A DNA stretch of 39,330 bases from Oscillospiraceae bacterium (GTDB lineage Bacteria; Bacillota; Clostridia; Oscillospirales; Oscillospiraceae). The stretch is taken from the NCBI GenBank assembly GCA_017501355.1, contig JAFVXA010000019.1, positions 1-39,330 of the forward strand. The letters are read 5' to 3'. Of the stretch, positions 15,070-21,239 are shown piece by piece. The position numbers and the translations under genes are program-made. Below the pieces are notes generated by a model, which saw only the letters and a program-made list of their open reading frames with translations, did not search any database and was not told the DNA's origin. Position 1 is the first letter of the stretch. The number at the start of each line of letters is the position of its first letter.

Positions 15070-15145
15070 CCGGGTGTAGTTCAGCTGATAGAACGCGCGG
15101 TTTGGGACCGCGAGGCCGAGAGTTTGAGCCTCTCCACTCGGACCA
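15070..15145 (+). tRNA. tRNA-Pro (anticodon TGG)
   Basis: A full cloverleaf can be folded. The acceptor pair is CCGGGTG / CACTCGG (one G-T), the D stem GTTC/GAAC, the anticodon stem CGCGG/CCGCG with loop TTTGGGA (anticodon at 15103-15105), and the T stem GAGAG/CTCTC with loop TTTGAGC. Discriminator A is followed by an encoded CCA. It reads CCA and other proline codons. A terminator follows directly, with the AT-rich FRG island beyond it. Confidence 0.95.
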
Positions 15146-15178
15146 AAAACCTCCAGCACTGTTGTGCTGGAGGTTTTT
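15146..15178. terminator. Bidirectional terminator after tRNA-Pro
   Basis: ACCTCCAGCAC pairs with GTGCTGGAGGT around a short loop, flanked by A and T runs. It serves the tRNA and probably the convergent FRG-domain gene ending at 15186. Confidence 0.9.
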
Positions 15179-15185
15179 GCATTAC

Positions 15186-16331
15186 TTACTTCCCAGGCCC
15201 GAAATCCGTTATCATTCCAGACGGGATTACTTTTTTGTATTTCGAGTCTAACCGAGACCTTTTTTGGCGTTCCAATAAAATGTTGTACCCTTGGTCAATC
15301 GTCTCATCAGGAAAGAAGTTGTCCTGGCTGAGTAATGTTCCGGAGCCAAGCATTTCTTTCGCCAAATCAACATTGACGCGAATTACACATGAAATTTGAG
15401 AATCAAAATCATAGTTGACATTTTTTCCTCTGACGACCCATCCGTGTTGTGAACAAGGTCGCAAAAAGTTCGAAGGAAGCGCTTTTCTTAGATCAATCGT
15501 ATATGTCTTTTGACCCATGTACACTCCGCGAAAATTTGATGCGTTTGTATCGGCTACGTACAGGAACAAGAAAAGATGATCGGTCTTTTCCATACGATCT
15601 ATGCTATCGTTATAGTTCGAAATAAGATTACACGCTCTTTCCCAAGATTGGTGATTTCCCTCGAATAGTTTCGCTTGGTTTCTTCGAACTAACTCCTCAA
15701 AAGATATTGGCGCACGCTTTGCATGCTCCTTTATTTCTTCTAACTTTGTGGTATCCAGTTCGGTCGATTCAAGCGTGGGTTCGGGCGGGAAAGATCTTTT
15801 GTTCATCTGGTCACTCATAATGATGTGCGCGCCACCCTCGCCGCGACCAGAGTTGTTCCGAAGCAGATACCGACTATTTGTTTTATCCCATTTGTATAAG
15901 CCAAACCAGAGGGCGGTCCAGTGGTTGTCCACAAAATCAACACAATATGTAGTTGCTCCATAGTGCTGGAGAACGGCCTCGACAACCAGTTTTTGAAACA
16001 ACTCCCATCCTGCTACATCAGCGTTCTTCAGGCCAAGGTATTTCAACAGTGGTTCTTCGGCAAGAATTGAAGTCATGGCATCCTCAAGGCGGGCTCTATT
16101 GTCTTCCTCGGCTGACAAATCGTGTTTTATGCTGGGAACAACTTTTTCATACAAGCTGCACTGCCCGCGGTACAAAACTGTTCCATTCGCTGCGTTGATG
16201 TGTTTAACATATCCGACCAGTTGATTAAGCGAGTGCATAGTTGGAACATCATAAATAGGGATAGACGAATGCCCCCAAGTTCCGATAAAGGTTGCTTTTT
16301 GAAAATCAGTTGCTTTTGGATATTCAATCAT
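15186..16331 (-). CDS. FRG domain-containing protein
   Basis: 381 residues. The N-terminal part matches the FRG domain: Leu-Tyr-Arg-Gly-Gln at residues 53-57 and Gln-His-Tyr-Gly-Ala-Thr-Thr-Tyr-Cys-Val-Asp-Phe at 122-133, followed by an aromatic Ala-Leu-Trp-Phe-Gly. FRG proteins are of unknown biochemistry and are commonly found in phages and accessory or defence-type islands. The C-terminal half has no domain I recognise; a second Phe-Arg-Gly lies near residue 266. The start at 16331 is preceded by AAGGTG. The gene is AT-rich compared with its neighbours, lies directly against tRNA-Pro, and is divergent from a truncated gene. Acquisition by transfer is likely. Confidence 0.75.
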   Translation of the reverse strand: MIEYPKATDFQKATFIGTWGHSSIPIYDVPTMHSLNQLVGYVKHINAANGTVLYRGQCSLYEKVVPSIKHDLSAEEDNRARLEDAMTSILAEEPLLKYLGLKNADVAGWELFQKLVVEAVLQHYGATTYCVDFVDNHWTALWFGLYKWDKTNSRYLLRNNSGRGEGGAHIIMSDQMNKRSFPPEPTLESTELDTTKLEEIKEHAKRAPISFEELVRRNQAKLFEGNHQSWERACNLISNYNDSIDRMEKTDHLFLFLYVADTNASNFRGVYMGQKTYTIDLRKALPSNFLRPCSQHGWVVRGKNVNYDFDSQISCVIRVNVDLAKEMLGSGTLLSQDNFFPDETIDQGYNILLERQKRSRLDSKYKKVIPSGMITDFGPGK

Positions 16332-16539
16332 ACTATCACCTTGTGCTCCGCGTTTTGCTGTATGCTGTCTTTGCCTTCTCAGTCACGAGTTCCAACCATA
16401 AGATTCCAATCTCATGATAATTCTATCAGATCTTTCGTTTTTTTCAATTCTTTGTTTATTGTGGCGCAGGATTTGAGGGTAGTTATGCAAACTCATATCG
16501 CGTAGTTTTGATAGGGCGGCGAACAGCCTAAAAAAGTGA

Positions 16540-16545
16540 TATAAT
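16540..16545 (+). promoter_or_regulatory. -10 element of the truncated gene
   Basis: TATAAT preceded by TGA (extended -10), about 39 bp before the ATG at 16584. The -35 region is weak. Confidence 0.5.
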
Positions 16546-16583
16546 TTTGATATAGAATGTTCAGCGACATGCGGGGGTTGTAT

Positions 16584-17078
16584 ATGGAATACCATGATTT
16601 TTCAGACAACAACAAGCACTTCTTTACTATGAATTGTGAGTGGCAGAAGTTGTTGCGTGAATTCGAATCTGCTAAACACTTCATAGACAGCTTAGGTTTT
16701 CTTGCATTTGGAAAAGATATGGGAATAATACGCTCTGCCTGTGGCATTCAACCTGTTCATACAAATCAAATATTACAGTCAGCCGCCCAGACCATTCAAA
16801 GCATGATAGCTTGCGCAGAATACGGAAATATTGCCGATGTTCATGTACTTTTGAGAAAATTAAGGGATGATCTCTTTTTTTACCTTTATGTGATCGTTGC
16901 GTGTAGGAACAATGATATTCTTTCTGAAGATAATCTTTCAAAGCAAGAAACGTATATTAATGCTTGGATTAAAAACCGGCTTTCTCGACTAAATATTTCA
17001 GAGGTTATTAAAGATATAACAAATGGTTGGGAGATAGGGCATTCTGCGGACAAAGCAGGGAGCCTGTTGGGGATGACT
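16584..17078 (+). pseudogene. 3'-truncated AT-rich gene of unknown function
   Basis: From the ATG at 16584 (GGGGG ribosome site) about 165 codons are AT-rich and protein-like, helical, with a hydrophobic Phe-Phe-Tyr-Leu-Tyr-Val-Ile-Val segment near residue 100. Near 17078 the character switches abruptly to G+C-rich. The open frame runs on to 17513, but from there it is only the antisense of the PNPOx-family gene ending at 17079. The natural 3' end is therefore missing, and any product would carry about 145 meaningless residues. I do not recognise the family; it belongs with the FRG gene to an inserted AT-rich segment. Confidence 0.65.
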
Positions 17079-17471
17079 TTAAAACTCACGCACCTCCGGT
17101 GCTGCGGTAAAGGAGCTGAAGGTGGCGACGGCGTTCTTCAGATACAGCACCTGTGTGTTGGCATCGTTTTCGTCATACATGGCGCGGAGATCGCTGTATT
17201 CATCCAGCATGGACTTCTTGGCTTCAATGCGGTCATCTTCCACAAGCTCTGCTGCCACACGCAGCCACACACCGTCCTTGAAGGCGCAGAGCTCGCACTT
17301 GGGATTTGCAGCAAGCTGCTGGGAGACGGGCTTGACTTTGCCGGTCTGGATGTACAGCTTCCCCTCGAAAATGTGAGCGGTGCCGAAGGGACGGACGCGG
17401 GGCTGATCGCCTTCTACGGTGGCAAGATAATAGACACCTGCGGATTTCAGAAATTCACATACTTTTTCCAT
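17079..17471 (-). CDS. Pyridoxamine 5'-phosphate oxidase family protein
   Basis: 130 residues, a short split-barrel flavin-binding protein. It starts Met-Glu-Lys-Val-Cys-Glu-Phe-Leu, has Leu-Ala-Thr-Val-Glu-Gly-Asp-Gln-Pro-Arg-Val-Arg-Pro-Phe (16-29) and Leu-Tyr-Ile-Gln-Thr-Gly-Lys (39-45), and ends with a normal family C-terminus, so it is complete. Such clostridial proteins probably bind FMN or F420-type cofactors; true PdxH activity is not implied. The start is set by GGAGGG 8 nt upstream. The AT-rich island meets the gene at its stop codon, so its own terminator has apparently been lost. It is divergent from a flavin reductase gene. Confidence 0.88.
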   Translation of the reverse strand: MEKVCEFLKSAGVYYLATVEGDQPRVRPFGTAHIFEGKLYIQTGKVKPVSQQLAANPKCELCAFKDGVWLRVAAELVEDDRIEAKKSMLDEYSDLRAMYDENDANTQVLYLKNAVATFSSFTAAPEVREF

Positions 17472-17621
17472 CAGGAGAACCCTCCATTCAAATTTGATTG
17501 CCTGTCCACATGATACTGCGAAACGGCGTTTCTGTAAAGCGGGCAAAGCGTTCTGATTTTGCTGTTGCAACGCAGGGAGATGTGATATAGTAAGTGCAGA
17601 ACCAAAAGGGAGGATTTGAAG

Positions 17622-18179
17622 ATGCGAAAGAATTTTGGCGCAAAGCCTATGCTGTACCCCATGCCCGTGCTGATGATCGCAACCTATAATGCCGATGGTA
17701 CGCCCAATATGATGAACGCGGCGTGGGGCGGCATCAGCGAGGAAAAGGAGATTACCATCTGCGTGGACTCTGCTCATAAGACAGCGGAAAATCTTGTGGC
17801 GCGCAAAGCGTTCACCGTCAGCGTCGCCACCGCGGAGCAGCTTGCTGCCTGTGATTATCTTGGCGTGGTGTCCGGCAACGACTGTGCCGACAAGGTGGCA
17901 AAGGCAGGCTTCCATGCGTTTCGCAGTGAGTTTGTGGACGCACCGCTGGTGGAGGAGCTGCCCATGGCACTGGAGTGCCGCGTGATCAGCTATGATGAAG
18001 AATCCTGCCGCCTTGTGGGTGAGATCGTGAACGTCTGCGCCGATGAGCGCGTGCTGAGCGATGGCAAGATCGACCCCATGAAGCTGCGCCCCATTACCTT
18101 CGACCCGGTGAACCACAGGTACTATGTGCTGGGCGAGCAGGTGGGACTGGCATTTCGGGATGGTCTGAAGCTGAAATAA
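17622..18179 (+). CDS. Flavin reductase family protein
   Basis: 185 residues from the ATG at 17622, set by AGGGAGG 8 nt upstream. Split-barrel FMN-binding family (flavin reductase/DIM6-NTAB type). Conserved features: Pro-Met-Pro-Val-Leu-Met-Ile-Ala-Thr-Tyr near the N-terminus, Asn-Met-Met-Asn-Ala-Ala-Trp-Gly-Gly in the flavin region, and Lys-Ala-Phe-Thr-Val-Ser-Val-Ala. The usual role is NAD(P)H:flavin reduction or flavoredoxin-like electron transfer in the cytoplasm. Its divergent neighbour is another flavin split-barrel protein, so the two may act together. A TATAGT -10 lies near 17585. Confidence 0.88.
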   Translation: MRKNFGAKPMLYPMPVLMIATYNADGTPNMMNAAWGGISEEKEITICVDSAHKTAENLVARKAFTVSVATAEQLAACDYLGVVSGNDCADKVAKAGFHAFRSEFVDAPLVEELPMALECRVISYDEESCRLVGEIVNVCADERVLSDGKIDPMKLRPITFDPVNHRYYVLGEQVGLAFRDGLKLK

Positions 18180-18192
18180 GACGAAAAATATC

Positions 18193-18221
18193 TTGACAGC
18201 AGGGGAAAATTGGAATAAACT
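18193..18221 (+). promoter_or_regulatory. Promoter of feoA
   Basis: TTGACA (18193-18198) and TAAACT (18216-18221) with a 17-bp spacer. The -10 runs into a large palindrome. Confidence 0.75.
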
Positions 18222-18255
18222 GAAACAAAGTTAGCGAGAGCTAACTTTGTTTCAG
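18220..18255. promoter_or_regulatory. Palindromic operator or leader stem at feoA (copy 1)
   Basis: CTGAAACAAAGTTAGC (18220-18235) and its exact complement GCTAACTTTGTTTCAG (18240-18255) flank GAGA. The core TTAGC-N4-GCTAA (18231-18244) is repeated downstream. It overlaps the promoter start region, suggesting a repressor site, probably metal-responsive. Confidence 0.65.
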
Positions 18256-18263
18256 AGAAATGG

Positions 18264-18277
18264 TTAGCTGTCGCTAA
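18264..18277. promoter_or_regulatory. TTAGC-N4-GCTAA motif at feoA (copy 2)
   Basis: TTAGCTGTCGCTAA repeats the inverted core of copy 1 with a different spacer, 33 bp downstream (about three helical turns). Confidence 0.6.
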
Positions 18278-18313
18278 TCGCAGAAATATACCGCAAGGAT
18301 AGATGGGTGAACC

Positions 18314-18529
18314 ATGAATTTGACGGAAGCTGTGACCGGAAAAGAATATACGATCGAGAAAATCACCACCCACGACGCAGAGCTGGATGCATTCCTGTTC
18401 TCTCTTGGCTGCTACAGTGGAGAACCGATTACCGTGATCTCCCGCAGAAAGCGGGGCTGCGTGGTTTCCATCAAGGATGGTCGCTACAGCATCGACCGTC
18501 ACCTTGCCGAAGCCATTGAAGTGGCATAA
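18314..18529 (+). CDS. feoA: FeoA-type ferrous iron transport accessory protein
   Basis: 71 residues, an SH3-like FeoA domain: a leading Thr-Gly-Lys-Glu-Tyr-Thr-Ile-Glu-Lys-Ile strand, Leu-Phe-Ser-Leu-Gly-Cys-Tyr-Ser-Gly-Glu-Pro-Ile-Thr-Val-Ile near the middle, and a C-terminal Tyr-Ser-Ile-Asp-Arg-His-Leu-Ala. FeoA proteins associate with the FeoB Fe2+ transporter at the membrane. No feoB lies beside it; instead a small FeoB-associated Cys-rich protein follows. Two palindromic motifs precede it, implying metal-dependent control. The ribosome site is modest. Confidence 0.85.
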   Translation: MNLTEAVTGKEYTIEKITTHDAELDAFLFSLGCYSGEPITVISRRKRGCVVSIKDGRYSIDRHLAEAIEVA

Positions 18530-18564
18530 AAGCAGCGGCAGCGCCGCTGCTTATTTCAAAATGA

Positions 18565-18584
18565 TGGTTAGCGTTAGGTAACCA
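18565..18584. promoter_or_regulatory. Third motif copy, before the FeoB-associated gene
   Basis: TGGTTA-N8-TAACCA, containing TTAGC-N4-GGTAA (18568-18581), differs by one base from the motif found twice at feoA. It lies just upstream of the ribosome site of the small Cys-rich gene. Confidence 0.5.
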
Positions 18585-18598
18585 AGAAAGGAAAATGC

Positions 18599-18760
18599 AT
18601 GACGGATCTGTTGATCATTCTGGTGCTGGCGCTGATTCTGGGCGGCGCGGCGCTGTACATCTATCGGGCAAAGAAGAGGGGACAGAAGTGTGTTGGATGT
18701 CCTTACAGCGGCAGCTGCGGCGGAAGCTGTGGCTGCGGCAAGAATGCGGAATCCCGATGA
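18599..18760 (+). CDS. FeoB-associated Cys-rich membrane protein
   Basis: 53 residues, found by reading frame 18599-18760. One transmembrane helix (residues 4-22) is followed by Arg/Lys-rich residues and a cysteine-rich tail, Cys-Val-Gly-Cys-Pro-Tyr then Cys-Gly-Gly-Ser-Cys-Gly-Cys-Gly (five cysteines). This is the layout of the FeoB-associated Cys-rich family usually encoded next to feoB, thought to help handle iron at the membrane. AAAGGA precedes the start. A longer frame starting at 18595 in another phase is not protein-like. It is transcribed with or just after feoA. Confidence 0.82.
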   Translation: MTDLLIILVLALILGGAALYIYRAKKRGQKCVGCPYSGSCGGSCGCGKNAESR

Positions 18761-18778
18761 ATTGTTCTGTAAATTCGC

Positions 18779-18807
18779 AAAAGCGTCCCATTTGGGGCGC
18801 TTTTTCT
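18779..18807 (+). terminator. Terminator after the iron genes
   Basis: AAAAGCG-T-CCC pairs with GGGCGCTTTT around a short loop, followed by a T run; one bulged base. Confidence 0.75.
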
Positions 18808-18839
18808 CTTTAACGAGATAGAAACAGGCGGAAAGTCTA

Positions 18840-18868
18840 TTGACAAATCCACAGCGCTGCGATACAAT
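18840..18868 (+). promoter_or_regulatory. Promoter of yitT
   Basis: TTGACA (18840-18845) and TACAAT (18863-18868), 17-bp spacer, about 180 bp before the coding start, which gives a long leader. Confidence 0.88.
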
Positions 18869-18898
18869 GGGCGGCGTATTAGGTGTGCAGCCTTGATC

Positions 18899-18940
18899 CA
18901 CGTTTGTTAGGGAAAATTTCCCGGCAGACGTGTTTTTTTT
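18899..18940 (+). terminator. Intrinsic terminator inside the yitT leader (attenuator)
   Basis: CACGTTTG (18899-18906) pairs with CAGACGTG (18925-18932) and encloses an inner GGGAA/TTCCC stem; an uninterrupted T8 follows (18933-18940). It begins only about 25-30 nt after the expected transcription start, so it should stop most transcripts unless relieved. A second stem, CGAACAG/CTGTTCG enclosing CCGC/GCGG, lies at 18974-19006. Confidence 0.75.
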
Positions 18941-19046
18941 GACGCAAGGCAAGGACAATAAGACCAAAAGGACCGAACAGAACCGCCGGAATGCGGCAAC
19001 TGTTCGACTTCCGTTGAACTGAGCCCAAAATGAGGGGGAAATGCGT

Positions 19047-19910
19047 ATGAAAGAGAAAACAAAGCGTCTCATGTGGTCGGCGCTGGCAGTGGTGGGCGGA
19101 AACACGCTTTACGCACTGGTGGTGAAGCTGTTTCTGATGCCTGCAGGGCTGATTACAGGCGGAACGACGGGTCTTGCCATGGCAATGGAGCACGCGTTTG
19201 GCATCAGCGTGCCGCTGTTCGTGTTGGTGTTCAATGTGTTTATGCTGGCGTGGGGCTACCGCGTGCTGGGAAAGGCGTTTGCGCTGACCACGGTGGCAAG
19301 CACCTTTCTTTATCCTCTGGCGCTGAATCTGTTTGACCTGCTTCTGGGGGATCTGGTGCTGACACAGGATCTGCTGCTGTGCACCATTTTTTCGGGACTT
19401 GGCATCGGTGCGGCGCTGGGCATTGTGATCCGCAGCGGTGCATCCACCGGTGGCATGGACATTCCGCCGCTGGTGCTGTATCACTGGTTCCGCATTCCGG
19501 TTTCCACCAGTCTTTACGCCTTTGACTTTCTGATCCTGCTGCTGCAGATGTTGTTCCGTCCGGTGGAAAACGTGCTGTACGGCATCCTGCTGGTGCTGAT
19601 CTACACCGTGGTGCTGGATCGTATGCTGTTGATGGGACAGGGACGGACAGAGGTGAAGATCGTCAGTGGCAATGCCCGTGAGATCGCCGATGCCATCATG
19701 CATCAGGTGGATCGCGGCGTGACCTATCTGGATGGACGCGGCGGTTATCTCGGCACAGACACAGAAGTGGTGCTGAGCGTCATTTCCAATCGGGAGCTTG
19801 CCAAGGTGGAAAAGCTGGTGCACGGGATCGACCCCACCTGCTTTATGGTGGTCAGCCGCGTGAGCGAAGTGCGCGGACGCGGCTTCTCCCTCAGCAAAAA
19901 GTACGAATAA
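19047..19910 (+). CDS. YitT family membrane protein
   Basis: About 287 residues. The start at 19047 is preferred because GAGGGGG ends 8 nt upstream; the ATG at 19041 is too close. Five to six hydrophobic segments cover residues 10-195, including Leu-Ile-Thr-Gly-Gly-Thr-Thr-Gly-Leu-Ala near residue 38 and Ser-Gly-Ala-Ser-Thr-Gly-Gly-Met-Asp near 131, both typical of the YitT membrane domain. A soluble C-terminal DUF2179 domain (about 200-285) follows. The function is unknown; transport or sensing of a small solute has been suggested for relatives. Expression is probably controlled through the long leader and its terminator. Confidence 0.88.
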   Translation: MKEKTKRLMWSALAVVGGNTLYALVVKLFLMPAGLITGGTTGLAMAMEHAFGISVPLFVLVFNVFMLAWGYRVLGKAFALTTVASTFLYPLALNLFDLLLGDLVLTQDLLLCTIFSGLGIGAALGIVIRSGASTGGMDIPPLVLYHWFRIPVSTSLYAFDFLILLLQMLFRPVENVLYGILLVLIYTVVLDRMLLMGQGRTEVKIVSGNAREIADAIMHQVDRGVTYLDGRGGYLGTDTEVVLSVISNRELAKVEKLVHGIDPTCFMVVSRVSEVRGRGFSLSKKYE

Positions 19911-19914
19911 ATGC

Positions 19915-19944
19915 AAAAAACCGCCGCAGGAATGCGGCGGTTTT
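19915..19944. terminator. Bidirectional terminator between yitT and the proline-iminopeptidase-like gene
   Basis: AAAACCGCCGCA pairs with TGCGGCGGTTTT around GGAA. The genes are convergent. Confidence 0.88.
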
Positions 19945-19949
19945 CCTGT

Positions 19950-21239
19950 TTAATCGTGCTGATTCAGCCACTCTTTCAGCAGAGCGGTGTAGCGGGGCGT
20001 GTCCTCCACAAAGCAGCAGTGCCGGCAGGTGGGGAACAGCTCCCAGCGGGAATCGGGGATGCCGTCATACATGACCTTGGCGATGTAAGGGGTGCAGAGA
20101 TCGTTGCCACCGCTGATGACGAGAGCGCTCTGCTGAATGTCCTTCAGCTGCTCGGTGACATCGTAATCCTTCAGCGTGCCGAGGGGGGTGAACTCGTTGG
20201 GACCCCAGCCTGTTACGTATGCTTCCCGTCCGCTCTTTTTCTCGCGGCGGACACACTCGCGGGGATCGTCCTTGGGATCACCTGCGGCGTGACGCAGCAT
20301 AAATTCCGCTTCCGCTGCCTGATAGGCTTCGCCGCTGTAATCACCGCTTTCGTCTGCCTTGCGGATGGCTTCCTGCATCTCCGCGGGCAGTTCCTTGATC
20401 ATGCGGTGCTGCTCCTCGCCCCAGAGCTTGCTGGAGGGGAGGGTGCTGGAGAGAATGATGCTCTTGATGCCATCGGGCTTGTAGTTGCAGATGTAATCGA
20501 GCAGCAGCATACCGCCCCAGGACTGACCCAGCAGGTGGCATTCCTCGATGCCGAGATGCTCCCGCAGTGCCATGAGCTCCCGTACCCAGGTCTCGGATTT
20601 CCAGAGCTCAGGATGTCCCTCCAGATAGGAGTTGCCGCAGCCGATCTGATCGTACATGATCAGCTCACGACCGTCCTCCTTGGCAAATTCGTCCAGCACC
20701 TCGAAATAGTTGTGGGTGGAGCCGGGACCGCCGTGGAGCAGGATCAGGGGCTTTTTGTCCCCGGTCTTTTCGCCCACGATGCGGTAATAGGTTTGATGCC
20801 CTTCAAAGGGCAGATAGCCTTCGCGTACCGTCATGGAAGAGTCCTCCTTTTCGTTTTTTGCAGGGGAAGGGGAGAGATAGCGCGCCGCAGCGAGGAGCAG
20901 CAGCGCGGTGCCCACGATCCAGTGTGCCCGCAAAAGGGGGGCGGGTGCGCCATAGATCTCAAAGACACCGGTGAGGCAGCTTGCAAGGGTGAGGGTCACC
21001 ACGCCCAGCCGCCACAGGGTCAGCGTCACACTGTCGGGATGGACCCTGCCGCAGCGCTGCAGTAGCTTTGCCGCGCCAGTGCCGAGGGTGAGGGGGAACA
21101 GAAACTGCCCCATCATAAACAGGGACATGACACCATGTCCGAAGTATTCATACACAAGACCGAACACTGCGCAGCCGAAGGCGGCATAAAACCAGCGCTG
21201 CGACGCTTGCTGCAGTCGCTGCTTATCCGATGTAGACAA
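19950..21239 (-). CDS. Proline iminopeptidase-like hydrolase with N-terminal membrane domain
   Basis: The open frame is 429 residues. The C-terminal 294 residues, from the internal ATG at 20834, are a complete proline iminopeptidase-type alpha/beta hydrolase: oxyanion motif His-Gly-Gly-Pro-Gly (34-38 of that part), nucleophile Ser105 in Gly-Gln-Ser-Trp-Gly-Gly, and a late acid and His (Asp-Leu-Cys-Thr; Cys-Arg-His). It should release N-terminal proline from small peptides. The upstream 135 residues form about four membrane helices of no known family, beginning at a TTG (21239) that overlaps the end of the preceding gene. An AAGGAGG lies 8 nt before the internal ATG, so both an anchored and a soluble form are possible. 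Confidence 0.82.
   Translation of the reverse strand: MSTSDKQRLQQASQRWFYAAFGCAVFGLVYEYFGHGVMSLFMMGQFLFPLTLGTGAAKLLQRCGRVHPDSVTLTLWRLGVVTLTLASCLTGVFEIYGAPAPLLRAHWIVGTALLLLAAARYLSPSPAKNEKEDSSMTVREGYLPFEGHQTYYRIVGEKTGDKKPLILLHGGPGSTHNYFEVLDEFAKEDGRELIMYDQIGCGNSYLEGHPELWKSETWVRELMALREHLGIEECHLLGQSWGGMLLLDYICNYKPDGIKSIILSSTLPSSKLWGEEQHRMIKELPAEMQEAIRKADESGDYSGEAYQAAEAEFMLRHAAGDPKDDPRECVRREKKSGREAYVTGWGPNEFTPLGTLKDYDVTEQLKDIQQSALVISGGNDLCTPYIAKVMYDGIPDSRWELFPTCRHCCFVEDTPRYTALLKEWLNQHD

Noticed and set aside
14847-15145. Interrupted tRNA-Pro with an intron joining 14884 to a downstream 3' half
   Set aside because: No sequence downstream completes the anticodon stem, T arm and ATCCCGG acceptor strand; the next tRNA is complete in itself.
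15146-17078. Complete integrative element or prophage at tRNA-Pro
   Set aside because: No integrase, excisionase, mobilisation or structural phage gene is present; at most it is a remnant.
18595-18813. 72-codon frame starting at 18595
   Set aside because: Wrong phase; the frame beginning at 18599 gives a clear FeoB-associated Cys-rich protein.
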